From the NCBI RefSeq assembly GCF_043195105.1, contig NZ_JBAFWO010000007.1: a stretch of 64,000 bases of DNA. The stretch is one strand, 5' to 3'. The notes beneath the pieces were generated by a model, which did not search any database, was not told where the DNA came from, and worked only from the letters and a program-made list of their open reading frames with translations. Every line of letters begins with the position of its first letter. Position 1 is the first letter of the stretch. Source of the DNA: NCEH01 sp002257205 (GTDB lineage: Bacteria > Pseudomonadota > Alphaproteobacteria > Rhizobiales > Xanthobacteraceae). The position numbers were made by a program, and so were the translations under genes. This document shows, piece by piece, positions 52,046 to 60,303 of this stretch.

Positions 52046-52148
52046 TCTGCCTCGCTTCCGCCCCGATCGCGCCCGAAAAGGCGGGACGATGCATCGCGCA
52101 TGCATCGTCCATTGACGCCCGTGCCGTACCAAGGCTAACAGCCGAGCC

Positions 52149-52697
52149 ATGTTGTTTTCCCACCCGTTCGCTCCGAATGGATCTTCCGGCCTCTGGCGCG
52201 GCCTGCGCGCGCTGGCGCTTCTCGCTTTGCTGGCGGCGGGTGCGCTGACGGCGAGCGCGGCGCCGGCGGCGGCGGACTTCCGTCTGTGCAACCGCACCTC
52301 CAGCCGGGTCGGGGTGGCCATCGGCTATAAGGAAAACGAGGTCTGGACCACCGAGGGCTGGTGGAACGTCGCGGCCAACAGCTGCGAGACCCTGCTGCGC
52401 GGCGATCTCGTGGCGCGCTTTTATTATCTCTATGCGGTGGATTACGACCAGGGCGGGGAATGGGCCGGCAAGGCCTATATGTGCACCCGCGACAAGGAAT
52501 TCACCATTCGCGGGGTGGAGGATTGCCTCGCGCGCGGCTTCGATCGGGCCGGCTTCCTGGAGGTGGACACCAAGGAGCAGCGCGGCTGGACCGTGCAATT
52601 GACCGAGGCCAACCAATCGAGCCGGGTCCTGCCCGGCATCCCGCCGCCCGGCAATGCCCCCATGCCCATGCCGAACCCGGCAAGCCGCGGAAAATAG
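52149..52697 (+). CDS. DUF1036 exported protein
   Basis: This is a 182-residue exported protein. A hydrophobic segment (ALALLALLAAGALTASAAPA, cleaved near residue 42) precedes the DUF1036 domain: FRLCNRTSSRVGVAIGYK, WWNVAANSCETLL, YYLYAVDYDQGGEW and CTRDKEFTI. Four cysteines could form disulfides in the periplasm. DUF1036 has no established biochemical role. The C-terminal PGIPPPGNAPMPMPNP is disordered. Confidence 0.88.
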   Translation: MLFSHPFAPNGSSGLWRGLRALALLALLAAGALTASAAPAAADFRLCNRTSSRVGVAIGYKENEVWTTEGWWNVAANSCETLLRGDLVARFYYLYAVDYDQGGEWAGKAYMCTRDKEFTIRGVEDCLARGFDRAGFLEVDTKEQRGWTVQLTEANQSSRVLPGIPPPGNAPMPMPNPASRGK

Positions 52698-52818
52698 TTC
52701 CAGATTGGCGGCTATCGCGCCTTTCCCCCTGCTGGCTGCCCGGCGCTGTGATATTTGCTGAAGTGCCGCGCCATCCGGCGGCGCCACGGGCAGAATGTCC
52801 GGGTCTGGGAGGGTCACC

Positions 52819-54303
52819 ATGGCTGGAACAGGGCGTGTTCTCATCGCGGGCGCTGGGCCGGTGGGCCTGACCCTGGCGGGCGAGCTGGCGCGATATGGCG
52901 TCGGCGTGCGGATCGTGGACACATCGGCCGCCCGCACCGACAAATCCAAAGCCCTGGTGCTGTGGAGCCGCTCGCTGGAGCTGCTGGCCCGCACCGGCCG
53001 GGCGGAGGCTTTCGTCGACGCCGGCATGGAAGTGTATGGTGCGCGCATCTCCAACGGCCGCACGCTGATCGCCGAGATTAATTTCGACGAGGCGGAGAGC
53101 TTGTTTCCCGCCGCCGTCATGATCCCGCAGAGCGAAACCGAGCGGCTGCTGGAAACCCATCTCGAATCCCTGGGCGTGACTGTGGAGCGCACTACCGGCC
53201 TTGTGGGTTTTGAACTCGTGGGCGACGGCGTCCGCGCCACCTTGCGCGATGCCTCCGGCCGCGAGGAGGAGGTGGAGGCGGACTGGCTGGTCGGCTGCGA
53301 CGGCGCCCATTCCACGGTGCGCCATACGCTCGGCATGGATTTCGCCGGCACCACCCAGCCCAGCGACTGGGTGCTGGCGGACGCGCACCTGGAGGGGCTG
53401 ACCCCCGACAAGCTGGACATCTACTGGCATTCCGACGGCATCCTCGCCTTCTTTCCCATCACCGGCGGGCGCTATCGCATGGTCGCGGATCTCGGCCCGG
53501 CGCAGGGAGAGGCGCACCGGCCCGACCCGACCCTCGCCGAGGTGCAGGCGCTGGTGGATGCGCGCGGCCCCGGCGGCATCCGCATGTTTGATCCCTTCTG
53601 GCTGGCGAATTTCCGCATCAACGAGCGCAAGGTGAAGGACTACAGCCTCGGCCGTGCGTTCCTGGCGGGCGATGCCGCGCACATCCACAGCCCGGCGGGT
53701 GGGCAGGGCATGAACACCGGCATGCAGGACGCCTTCAACCTCGCCTGGAAACTGGCGCTGGTGGTGCACGGGCGCGCCCGGCCGGCCTTGCTCGACAGCT
53801 ATTCCATCGAGCGCAGTGCGGTCGGCGACCTGGTGCTGCACAATGCCACGCGCATGACCGACATGGTGGTGATGCGCAATCCGGTTGCGCAGGCGGTGCG
53901 CAATTTCGCCGCCCATGTGGTGCTCGGCCTGTCGCAGGTGCAGCGCCACGCTTCGCACAGTCTTACCGAGCTGGAGATCGCCTATCCCCACAGCCCCTTG
54001 TCGGTGACCGCGCCCCATGCGCCCCACGGCGGAAACCTGCCGAAGGCGGGCGAGCGCTGGCCGCAGCTGGACCCGGCGCTTGCGCCCATCGGCGCCGGCG
54101 ATACGCCCCGCTTTGCCCTGATCGCGCCGGGCGCGGCGGCCAGCGAGCTTGCCGCCGGGTTCGGCGGACTGGTGGAAGCGCGTGAGCCGCCAGCGGGTTA
54201 CGATGGGCTGTGGGTGGTGCGGCCGGACGGCTATGTGGGGCTCGTGGCGGGTGCCACGGATCTTTCCGCCGCCGAAGCCTATCTCGCGGCGATCCTGGCC
54301 TGA
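52819..54303 (+). CDS. FAD-dependent monooxygenase (aromatic-ring hydroxylase type)
   Basis: This is a 494-residue group A flavoprotein monooxygenase. The FAD dinucleotide motif VLIAGAGPVGLTLAGELAR starts at residue 7, the DG motif is GCDGAHSTVR and the GD motif is FLAGDAAHIHSP followed by GGQGMNTGMQDA. A thioredoxin-like C-terminal domain is typical of phenol hydroxylase/MhpA relatives and fits the length. ATG 52819 has GGGAGGG upstream. Substrate unknown; no ring-cleavage genes are adjacent. Confidence 0.92.
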   Translation: MAGTGRVLIAGAGPVGLTLAGELARYGVGVRIVDTSAARTDKSKALVLWSRSLELLARTGRAEAFVDAGMEVYGARISNGRTLIAEINFDEAESLFPAAVMIPQSETERLLETHLESLGVTVERTTGLVGFELVGDGVRATLRDASGREEEVEADWLVGCDGAHSTVRHTLGMDFAGTTQPSDWVLADAHLEGLTPDKLDIYWHSDGILAFFPITGGRYRMVADLGPAQGEAHRPDPTLAEVQALVDARGPGGIRMFDPFWLANFRINERKVKDYSLGRAFLAGDAAHIHSPAGGQGMNTGMQDAFNLAWKLALVVHGRARPALLDSYSIERSAVGDLVLHNATRMTDMVVMRNPVAQAVRNFAAHVVLGLSQVQRHASHSLTELEIAYPHSPLSVTAPHAPHGGNLPKAGERWPQLDPALAPIGAGDTPRFALIAPGAAASELAAGFGGLVEAREPPAGYDGLWVVRPDGYVGLVAGATDLSAAEAYLAAILA

Positions 54304-54345
54304 GGGCTTTGGCGGACCTGGCAGCGGGTCGTTTTCTTCCCAAAA

Positions 54346-54361
54346 TGTTTCACGTGAAACA
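54346..54361. promoter_or_regulatory. parS centromere site (ParB binding)
   Basis: TGTTTCACGTGAAACA is a perfect 16-bp palindrome identical to the bacterial parS consensus. ParB/Noc family proteins nucleate here; in Alphaproteobacteria parS sites cluster near oriC. It is the only copy I found in the window. Confidence 0.9.
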
Positions 54362-54486
54362 ATGGGTTAGCGCGGACGAATCGGGGTGAGAAGGCACTTT
54401 CCCGTGCCACCGCCGCGGACCGAACCGCGATTTCGGGCGAACGTTCGGCGCGCATGAATCCGCGCCGCCTCGGATGGTCGGAATGG

Positions 54487-54546
54487 CTCCCTTCCCCCTC
54501 GCTCCCTTCCCCCTCGCTCCCTTCCCCCTCGCTCCCTTCCCCCTCC
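54487..54546. repeat. 15-bp tandem repeat, four units
   Basis: CTCCCTTCCCCCTCG is repeated four times, with only the last base of unit 4 changed. The near identity suggests recent slippage. Confidence 0.95.
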
Positions 54547-54550
54547 CTAA

Positions 54551-54575
54551 CCCTCCCCCGCACGCGGGAGAGGGG
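54551..54575. repeat. GC-rich palindromic repeat (REP-like), copy 1
   Basis: CCCTCCCCCGC AC GCGGGAGAGGGG. Further copies lie at 63862-63886 and 63950-63974, and a decayed one near 30854-30874. Confidence 0.8.
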
Positions 54576-54667
54576 ACCGGGCAGTTCGGGCGGTGCCAGG
54601 AGGGTCGCAGGAAGGCACCGCACCCTGCCCGCAAGCGGGGGCGGACTCGGTAGGGGCGGATCCGGCC

Positions 54668-55456
54668 CTAAATATCCCGCCCTTCCACCTTCACTTTCAG
54701 CTCGGTCTCGATGTCCTTGGCGGCGGTGAGGTGGGGATTGACGGCGAGCGCGCGGCGGGCGGCTTCGAGGGCGTGGGTATCGTCGCCGACCTCGCGCATG
54801 ATGAGCGACAGGCCGAGCAGCATGGAATAATGGCGCGGCTCGCGCGTCAGCACCTCGCCCACATCCACCAAAGCGGAGGCGTAATCGTCCTGCAGATAAT
54901 AGATCGTGGCGCGCCGGCTGCGGGCGGCGAGGAAATCGGGATGGGTGTCGATCACCGTGCCGAGCAGCTCCAGCGCCAAATCATATTCCTTGGCCTGGGC
55001 GGCCGCCTCGGCGCGCGACATCAAAAGGTCCGCGCTCGGGCTGCCCGATTGGGCGAACATGGCCTCGATGCGGCTGCCGAGGGCGGAGGCGGTGTCATCG
55101 TCCGGCGCGAGGCGCAGCGCCTCGAACATGGCGTCGAGCTGGACCCGCCGGTCGCGTGGCAGCTTGGGACGGGCGGGCGTGGCATCCGCCGCGCCGGCAT
55201 TGGGCGCCGGCTTCGCCAGATCGGCCTTGCCCAAATCGGCCTTGCCTAGATCGGATTTGGGCGCGGCGCCGGCCGAGGGTTTCTCGCCGGTGGTCTGGGC
55301 ACTCGTGGTTTGGGCACCAATGGTCTGGGCGCGGGCGGCATAGGCGCCGCACAGCGCCAGGGCGAGCGCGCAGGCCAGCGCCATCACCAGCGCGCGGCGC
55401 ATGGCGGCGGCGGTGCGCGAAGAAGAATCCACGGACGCATGCTTGGACATCATCAT
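54668..55456 (-). CDS. exported tetratricopeptide-repeat protein
   Basis: This is a 262-residue protein with a signal or anchor helix (ALVMALACALALALCGAYAA) at about 20-40, a low-complexity region built from two in-frame 15-bp repeat arrays (AQTIG/AQTTS/AQTTG and KSDLG/KADLG/KADLA), and TPR units in the second half (YDLALELLGTVIDTHPDFLA, DYASALVDVGEVLTREPRHY, THALEAARRALAVNPHL). TPRs mediate protein contacts; the role is unknown. The first frame codon is a TTG; I use the ATG at 55456, with two more ATGs following. Confidence 0.8.
   Translation of the reverse strand: MMMSKHASVDSSSRTAAAMRRALVMALACALALALCGAYAARAQTIGAQTTSAQTTGEKPSAGAAPKSDLGKADLGKADLAKPAPNAGAADATPARPKLPRDRRVQLDAMFEALRLAPDDDTASALGSRIEAMFAQSGSPSADLLMSRAEAAAQAKEYDLALELLGTVIDTHPDFLAARSRRATIYYLQDDYASALVDVGEVLTREPRHYSMLLGLSLIMREVGDDTHALEAARRALAVNPHLTAAKDIETELKVKVEGRDI
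55216..55334 (-). repeat. two 15-bp in-frame minisatellites inside the TPR gene
   Basis: Three units at 55216-55260 encode K-(S/A)-D-L-(G/A) repeats and three at 55290-55334 encode A-Q-T-(I/T)-(G/S) repeats. Both keep frame. Confidence 0.8.
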
Positions 55457-55573
55457 CGGCAAAGTGTGAGACGATGCGCATAAAGCGTCAACCGCCCCAC
55501 CCCTTTCGGGGGGAGCGGCGCGATCAACTCATCTCGATGACGAGAACCCCGCTCGCAAGGAGCGGGAAAACGC

Positions 55574-55699
55574 TCAGCCCTGGCGGGCCTTGTAGCGCTT
55601 CTGGGTCTTGTTGATGATGTAGACGCGGCCCTTGCGGCGCACGAGACGGTTGTCCCGGTGACGGCCGAGGAGCGACTTGAGAGAGTTGCGGATCTTCAT
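55574..55699 (-). CDS. rpmJ: 50S ribosomal protein L36 (alphaproteobacterial 41-residue form)
   Basis: This short gene encodes MKIRNSLKSLLGRHRDNR followed by LVRRKGRVYIINKTQKRYK and ARQG. It is the YkgO-like, zinc-ribbon-less form of L36: the four cysteine/histidine zinc ligands are absent and the chain is extended to 41 residues. It lies convergent with nothing and just upstream of the TPR gene on the minus strand, with 111 bases between them. Confidence 0.95.
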   Translation of the reverse strand: MKIRNSLKSLLGRHRDNRLVRRKGRVYIINKTQKRYKARQG

Positions 55700-56138
55700 A
55701 ACCTACTGCCTTCGGCCGACCGCGGCGCGGCTTCACCGCGCGGCTCGTCGACACAATGTATTGGATCGAGCCGGTTCGATAAGGGGCGCGCGCCGCAATG
55801 TCAACGGCGCGCGCTGTGGATGACGCGGGTTTTGCCGGCTCCCCGCCTAGGTCCGATCGACATTCAGCCGCGGGGTGGATCGTCGAGGCGCCTGACGGCC
55901 GGTGCGCGCTATCGTCTTTATTTCACCGGCCGTCATGGCCGGGCGCGTCCCGGCCATCCACGCCACGCCGCCCGCGCGCGCCTTGAAAAGCTGGCGCCGA
56001 CGGGGCCGCGTGGATGCACGGGTCAAGCCCGTGCATGACGATGCTCTGCTGGAATTGCGCCGGACCAGGAATGTCGATCGGTCCAAAGGTGCGCTCACCT
56101 ATCGTGCGCTCACTTATTACCCGCTCCTCGTTGCTCGC
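55700..56138. other. intergenic region with dispersed repeat copy 2
   Basis: No gene is supported. It contains the rpmJ promoter region (55700-55780) and the inverted second copy of the composite repeat (55929-56084). A stray CCGATCGACATTC at 55854-55866 repeats the element's end sequence. Confidence 0.7.
55929..56084 (-). repeat. ~156-bp dispersed composite repeat, copy 2 (inverted)
   Basis: Read on the minus strand it runs GGACCGATCGACATTCCTGG, then the ATGCACGGG palindrome, a variable core and the GGCCGGG palindrome ending in CATGACGG. Same order and length as copy 1 at 5342-5498. Confidence 0.85.
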
Positions 56139-56843
56139 TCACTTGCCGGCGAGCAAAGGCGCCAGTTCCTTGTCGAGCTGGTCGGGGGTCATGGCGCCCG
56201 ACACCTTCTTGCCGTTGATGAAGAAGGTGGGGGTGGAATCGACGCCGAGTTCCTTGTTGCCATATTGCGTGCCGGCCTGGATCTTCTCCGCCAGCTCCTT
56301 GTCGCTCAGGCACTTCTCGAAATCGGTTTCGCTCATGCCCGCCTGCTTGGCGACGCGCATCAGCCCCTCGGCCGGATTGTTGCCGAACGCCCAGCTGCGC
56401 TGGGTTTCGAACAGCGAGGAGACCATGGGGAAATATTTGTCGCTCGGCATGCAGCGCGCCAGCATGAAGGCGGCGGTGGCGACCGGATCGAACGGGAATT
56501 CCCGCAGGATGTACCGCACCTTGCCGGTGTCGATGTATTTTTCCTTCAGCTCCGGGAAAGTGCCGGTGTGGAACGCCGCGCAATGGCTGCAGGTGAGCGA
56601 GGCATATTCGATGATGGTCACGGGCGCGTCCGCCTTGCCCATGGCCTGTTCAGGCAGCGGGGTGGCGGCGGGTGCGTTGAGCTTGAGCGGGTCGACGGTC
56701 TGGCCCTGGGCCGGGCTCTGGGCCTGCGCCGCACCCGAAAGGCCCGGCAGCATCCCGGACAGCTGGAGCAGGGGGCCGGCGAGCGCGACGCTCAGGGCGA
56801 ACTGGCCCACGCCCAGCAGGAAACGGCGACGATGAAGCGACAT
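56139..56843 (-). CDS. DsbA-family thiol:disulfide protein
   Basis: This is a 234-residue periplasmic thioredoxin-fold protein. A twin-arginine-containing signal (MSLHRRRFLLGVGQFALSVA) leads to a mature DsbA/DsbG-like domain with the redox pair C85-S-H-C88 in SLTCSHCAAFH and the cis-proline loop in STPTFFINGKK. It oxidises or isomerises disulfides. In Hyphomicrobiales this gene usually lies between the DUF721/DciA gene and smc; here the DciA-like gene is 89 bases upstream. Confidence 0.93.
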   Translation of the reverse strand: MSLHRRRFLLGVGQFALSVALAGPLLQLSGMLPGLSGAAQAQSPAQGQTVDPLKLNAPAATPLPEQAMGKADAPVTIIEYASLTCSHCAAFHTGTFPELKEKYIDTGKVRYILREFPFDPVATAAFMLARCMPSDKYFPMVSSLFETQRSWAFGNNPAEGLMRVAKQAGMSETDFEKCLSDKELAEKIQAGTQYGNKELGVDSTPTFFINGKKVSGAMTPDQLDKELAPLLAGK

Positions 56844-56932
56844 GGAAATCTCCGGGAAAGGGCCTTCGCGTTCTAGGGAGCGCGCTAGCATGGCGAGGGT
56901 AGGGCGCCAATCCCCTCGTGCCCTCGGGGCGA

Positions 56933-57451
56933 TCAAGATTTCCGGCGCTCGCGCCGCACCAGCGCGCCGAGGCGGGCCAAAGCGGCGCCCAGCGCCTCGT
57001 CCTCGAACGGGCCGAGCGTGCCGCGCACCTGCGCCAGCGCGGCCGGATCGGGCTCCATGCGCGGTGGCGGGCCTTGATGGCGCTGCGGCACCGGGCCCTG
57101 GCGCAGCACCAGCCGGCCGACGCAGCGCCAGCCGAAATAGGCGTTGATGCGGTCGATCACCACGGGCGCGGCATATTGCAGCTCGATGGCATAGGCCCCT
57201 TCCACCCGCACCACCAAAGTCGCCGGCTCGCTGGCCTGGCGGGCATCCTGGCGCGGCCATTGCAATTTCACCGGCGTCGAGCGCGGGGCGAGCGCGGGGC
57301 CGACGATCTCGTCCCAATGGGTCACGATCTCCACCGCCGAAAAGCCCGCCTTGCCGCACAGGTCGGCGATGGACGGCCCCACCAGATCGGCGAGGGGGCG
57401 GGCGGCGGTGCGCCGCTTCCAGGGGGATTTGATGGCGGGGTCTTCCGTCAT
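56933..57451 (-). CDS. DciA-like protein (DUF721)
   Basis: This is a 172-residue protein. The KH-like DUF721 domain (ADLVGPSIADLCGKAGFSAV, EIVTHWDEIVGPALAPRSTP, LVVRVEGAYAIELQY) is that of DciA, the ancestral DnaB helicase loader or operator used by bacteria without DnaC/DnaI. The C-terminal 50 residues are variable. The frame is open upstream into mutY, but ATG 57451 fits. It is divergent from mutY, a conserved arrangement. Confidence 0.88.
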   Translation of the reverse strand: MTEDPAIKSPWKRRTAARPLADLVGPSIADLCGKAGFSAVEIVTHWDEIVGPALAPRSTPVKLQWPRQDARQASEPATLVVRVEGAYAIELQYAAPVVIDRINAYFGWRCVGRLVLRQGPVPQRHQGPPPRMEPDPAALAQVRGTLGPFEDEALGAALARLGALVRRERRKS

Positions 57452-57558
57452 GGCTGCGGGCGTGTGAGGGCGCGCGGGGTGAAGGTGTACGGTGGAAGGC
57501 GCGCGTGCCGGGCGTTCGCCCCCTTGCGGGCAGCGCGCGGCCCCGGCACGGTGGCGCC

Positions 57559-59013
57559 ATGGACGACGCCACCCTATCAGCCCCGCGCCCGCGCAAGAAG
57601 ACCGCCGCGCCGGCCGCCCCCGCGAAAGTGATTCCCGCCCAGGTGAAGCCTGCGCAAGTGATTCCCGCGCAAGTGATTCCCGCGCAAGTGACGCCTGTGC
57701 AAGTGACGCCCGTGAAAGTGAAACCCGAGCAAGTCGCCGGGGCGAACGCGACAGACGCAAAGGCCACCCGCGCGAAAAGCGCGCCGCCGCAAGGTACCGG
57801 TGTGAAAAGCGCGCCAGCGCGCGCGCGCCGGGCGAAAAACGCGCTCCTGGAAATCGCGGGCGCGGCAACGACGGGGGCGCCAGCTACGAGGGCGGAAGCC
57901 ACGGGCGGAGACGTCACAAGCGGCGATGTCGCGGGAGAATCGGCGGCTCCGGCCGTCCCGTCGGGCGCCATCGCCGCCGCCTTGCTCGCCTGGTACGACC
58001 GCCACCGCCGCCGCCTGCCCTGGCGCGCGGAAGGCGGGCGGCTTGGCGATCCCTATCATGTGTTCCTGTCCGAAATCATGCTCCAGCAGACCACGGTGAA
58101 GGCGGTGGGGCCTTATTTCACCGCCTTCCTCGCCCGCTGGCCGCGCGTGGCGGATCTGGCGGCGGCGCCGCTGGAAGAGGTGCTCTCCGCCTGGGCGGGG
58201 CTCGGCTATTATGCCCGCGCGCGCAATCTGCACGCCTGCGCCAAGGCGGTGGTGGCGCGCCACGGCGGCGCCTTTCCCGCCGATGAAGCCGCGCTGCTCG
58301 ATCTGCCCGGCATCGGCCCCTATACGGCGGCGGCCATCGCCGCGATCGCGTTCGATCTCCCGGCAAGCCCGGTGGATGGCAATATCGAGCGGGTGGTCAG
58401 CCGGCTTTATGCCGTCGACGCGCCCTTGCCCAAATCCAAGCCGCGCATCAAGGCGCTCGCCGCCGCGCTGACGCCGCACGACCGGCCGGGCGATTTCGCC
58501 CAGGGCATGATGGATCTCGGCGCCACCCTCTGCACCCCGCGTTCGCCTGCCTGCGTGCTGTGCCCGCTCGCAGCGCCCTGCCTCGGCCGGGCGGCGGGCG
58601 ATCCCGCGCGCTATCCCGTCAAGGCGGCGAAGGGCGAGAAGCCGGCGCGGGCCGGCATCGCCTTTCTCGCCGTGCGCGCCGATGGGGCGGTGCTGCTGCG
58701 CACCCGCCCGGAAAAGGGCCTGCTGGCGCAGATGAGCGAAGTGCCCTCCACCCCCTGGACCGCCGGCGTGCCTTCGCCCGGCGATCATGCGCCGCTGTCC
58801 GCCGGGGCGAAGGGCTGGCGGGCTCTGCCGGGGCGGGTGAGCCATGTGTTCACCCATTTCGCCCTGGAGCTGGAGGTGTGGCGCGCCGATCTTCCCGCTG
58901 CGACCGCCGCTCCGGCCGGGCATCGCTGGGTGCTGCCCCGCGATTTCGCCCGCGAGGCGCTGCCGAGCGTGATGCGCAAGGTGCTGGCGCATGGGCGGGT
59001 GCCGGGGGCGTGA
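57559..59013 (+). CDS. mutY: A/G-specific adenine glycosylase MutY with N-terminal extension
   Basis: This 484-residue DNA repair enzyme removes adenine mispaired with 8-oxoguanine. From about residue 135 it is a standard MutY: catalytic E172 in SEIMLQQT, helix-hairpin-helix PGIGPYTAAAIAAIA, catalytic D273 in VDGNIERV, 4Fe-4S cysteines C325, C332, C335 and C341, and a C-terminal MutT-like domain with HVFTHFALELEVW. The first 135 residues are extra: seven pentapeptide repeats (V-x-P-A-Q type, residues 24-58) and an Ala/Arg/Lys-rich stretch. A GTG or earlier start at 57505 would lengthen it further. Confidence 0.93.
   Translation: MDDATLSAPRPRKKTAAPAAPAKVIPAQVKPAQVIPAQVIPAQVTPVQVTPVKVKPEQVAGANATDAKATRAKSAPPQGTGVKSAPARARRAKNALLEIAGAATTGAPATRAEATGGDVTSGDVAGESAAPAVPSGAIAAALLAWYDRHRRRLPWRAEGGRLGDPYHVFLSEIMLQQTTVKAVGPYFTAFLARWPRVADLAAAPLEEVLSAWAGLGYYARARNLHACAKAVVARHGGAFPADEAALLDLPGIGPYTAAAIAAIAFDLPASPVDGNIERVVSRLYAVDAPLPKSKPRIKALAAALTPHDRPGDFAQGMMDLGATLCTPRSPACVLCPLAAPCLGRAAGDPARYPVKAAKGEKPARAGIAFLAVRADGAVLLRTRPEKGLLAQMSEVPSTPWTAGVPSPGDHAPLSAGAKGWRALPGRVSHVFTHFALELEVWRADLPAATAAPAGHRWVLPRDFAREALPSVMRKVLAHGRVPGA
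57628..57732 (+). repeat. 15-bp in-frame minisatellite in mutY, seven units
   Basis: Units such as GTGATTCCCGCGCAA repeat seven times; two adjacent units are identical. They encode the pentapeptides of the MutY extension. Confidence 0.95.
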
Positions 59014-59106
59014 GCCCGGATCATCGCCGGCCCCGCGCGCACCCCCGCCGAAATCCGCATTGCCGCCGGCGCGCGTTCGCGCCATAGGATCGGGCAAGGC
59101 AATCTC

Positions 59107-60171
59107 ATGGCGGTGGGCATGCGCGATGACCGACCCCGCTTTCCCTCGCGCCCCGTGGCGGGAGCGGCAAGCGATGCGCCGGCTGAATTCAGCATCGATC
59201 TGAGCGCCGCCGTGGTCGCGGTGACGGCGGAGGAGCCGCGCGTGCTCGCGCTGCGCGTCGGCGACCGGCCGGCCCTGCCGTCCGGCCCGCTGGAGGAACA
59301 TCACCGCACGCTCGAAGGCGGCCTGCGCAGCTGGGTGGAGCGGCAGACCCACCAGCAGCTCAATTATATCGAGCAGCTCTATACGTTCGGCGATCTCGAC
59401 CGGCACGACGGCGGCCCGGCGCGCGCGCTCTCGGTGGCCTATCTCGCCTTGGTGCGGGAGGCGCGGCCGGCGGGCGAGATGGCGGCGGCCTGGCTCGGCT
59501 GGTACGCGTGCTTCCCCTGGGAGGATTGGCGCGACGGCCGCCCGGCGGTGCTCGATCGCATCGGCGCGGGCCTGGAGGCCTGGGCGTGCGCGGCCGGCGA
59601 TGCGCGCACGGCCGAGATGCGTCGGCGCCGCCGGGTGCTCGCCTTCGGACAGGAAGGGGCGGAGGAGACCTCCTGGAACGACGAGCGCGTGCTCGAGCGC
59701 TATGAATTGCTCTATGAAGCCGGCCTCGTGGCGGAAGCCGCCGAGGACGGGGCGCCGGCCGTGCTAGATTCGCTTCCCAGCCAGACGCTTCCCGGCGAGG
59801 TGCTTCCCGGCGAGGCGTTTACCGGCCAGCCGCTGCTCGGCCAGCCCATGGCGCTCGACCATCGGCGCATCCTCGCCACCGCCATCAGCCGCCTGCGCGG
59901 CAAGATCAAGTATCGCCCCGTGGTATTCGAGCTGATGCCGCCCGCCTTCACCTTGCTGCAATTGCAGAAGGCGGTGGAGGCGCTCTCCGGCATGCTGCTG
60001 CACAAGCAGAATTTCCGCCGCCTGGTGGAAAGCCAGGGCCTGGTGGAGGAAACCGGCGAGACCACCAGCGGCACCGGCGGGCGCCCGGCGCGCCTGGTGC
60101 GGTTCCGCCGCGATGTGCTGCTGGAGCGTCCCGCCCCCGGCGTGCGACCGCAGGGCGCCCGGCGCGGATAG
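59107..60171 (+). CDS. Nudix-domain protein with C-terminal winged helix (NrtR-like, COG4111 type)
   Basis: This is a 354-residue protein. The N-terminal half has a Nudix-like fold (AVVAVTAEEPRVLALRVGDR, LEEHHRTLEGGLRSWVERQT, NYIEQLYTFGD), but the Nudix catalytic box is degenerate, as in the regulator branch that senses ADP-ribose or related nucleotides. The C-terminal winged helix (PPAFTLLQLQKAVEALSGML, NFRRLVESQGLVEETGE) matches NrtR-type NAD-metabolism regulators. A 15-bp in-frame repeat at residues 222-246 (LPGE/GQ pentapeptides) lies in the linker. It stands between mutY and ccrM. Confidence 0.8.
   Translation: MAVGMRDDRPRFPSRPVAGAASDAPAEFSIDLSAAVVAVTAEEPRVLALRVGDRPALPSGPLEEHHRTLEGGLRSWVERQTHQQLNYIEQLYTFGDLDRHDGGPARALSVAYLALVREARPAGEMAAAWLGWYACFPWEDWRDGRPAVLDRIGAGLEAWACAAGDARTAEMRRRRRVLAFGQEGAEETSWNDERVLERYELLYEAGLVAEAAEDGAPAVLDSLPSQTLPGEVLPGEAFTGQPLLGQPMALDHRRILATAISRLRGKIKYRPVVFELMPPAFTLLQLQKAVEALSGMLLHKQNFRRLVESQGLVEETGETTSGTGGRPARLVRFRRDVLLERPAPGVRPQGARRG
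59770..59844 (+). repeat. 15-bp in-frame minisatellite in the Nudix gene, five units
   Basis: Five diverged 15-base units encode SLPSQ, TLPGE, VLPGE, AFTGQ and PLLGQ. They sit in the linker between the Nudix-like and winged-helix domains. Confidence 0.8.
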
Positions 60172-60237
60172 CGCCGTGTCGAACTTGGTGCCGTCCCAGG
60201 CCGGTGCCGTGCGATCCGCGCGAAAAAAACCTCCTGC

Positions 60238-60252
60238 TTTACCTGCCCTTAA
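60238..60252. promoter_or_regulatory. candidate CtrA box upstream of ccrM
   Basis: TTTA-CCTGCCC-TTAA matches the CtrA consensus TTAA-N7-TTAA with one mismatch. It lies 52 bases upstream of the chosen ccrM start; in Caulobacter CtrA drives ccrM. Confidence 0.4.
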
Positions 60253-60303
60253 GTCCGCGCCGCGACACTGCCCCCATCGTAAGCGTTGCGTATGGGTTGC
60301 GTC

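Larger units (their letters stand above)
54304..54667. other. intergenic region with parS, minisatellite and palindromic repeat
   Basis: No gene is supported. It holds a perfect parS-like palindrome (54346-54361), four 15-bp tandem repeats (54487-54546) and a GC palindrome (54551-54575). Open frames across the tandem repeat give only low-complexity peptides. Confidence 0.8.

Noticed and set aside
54454..54729. Small protein encoded across the 15-bp tandem repeat
   Set aside because: All frames give only repeated PSLPS- or GEGSE-type peptides, without a ribosome site or homologous feature.
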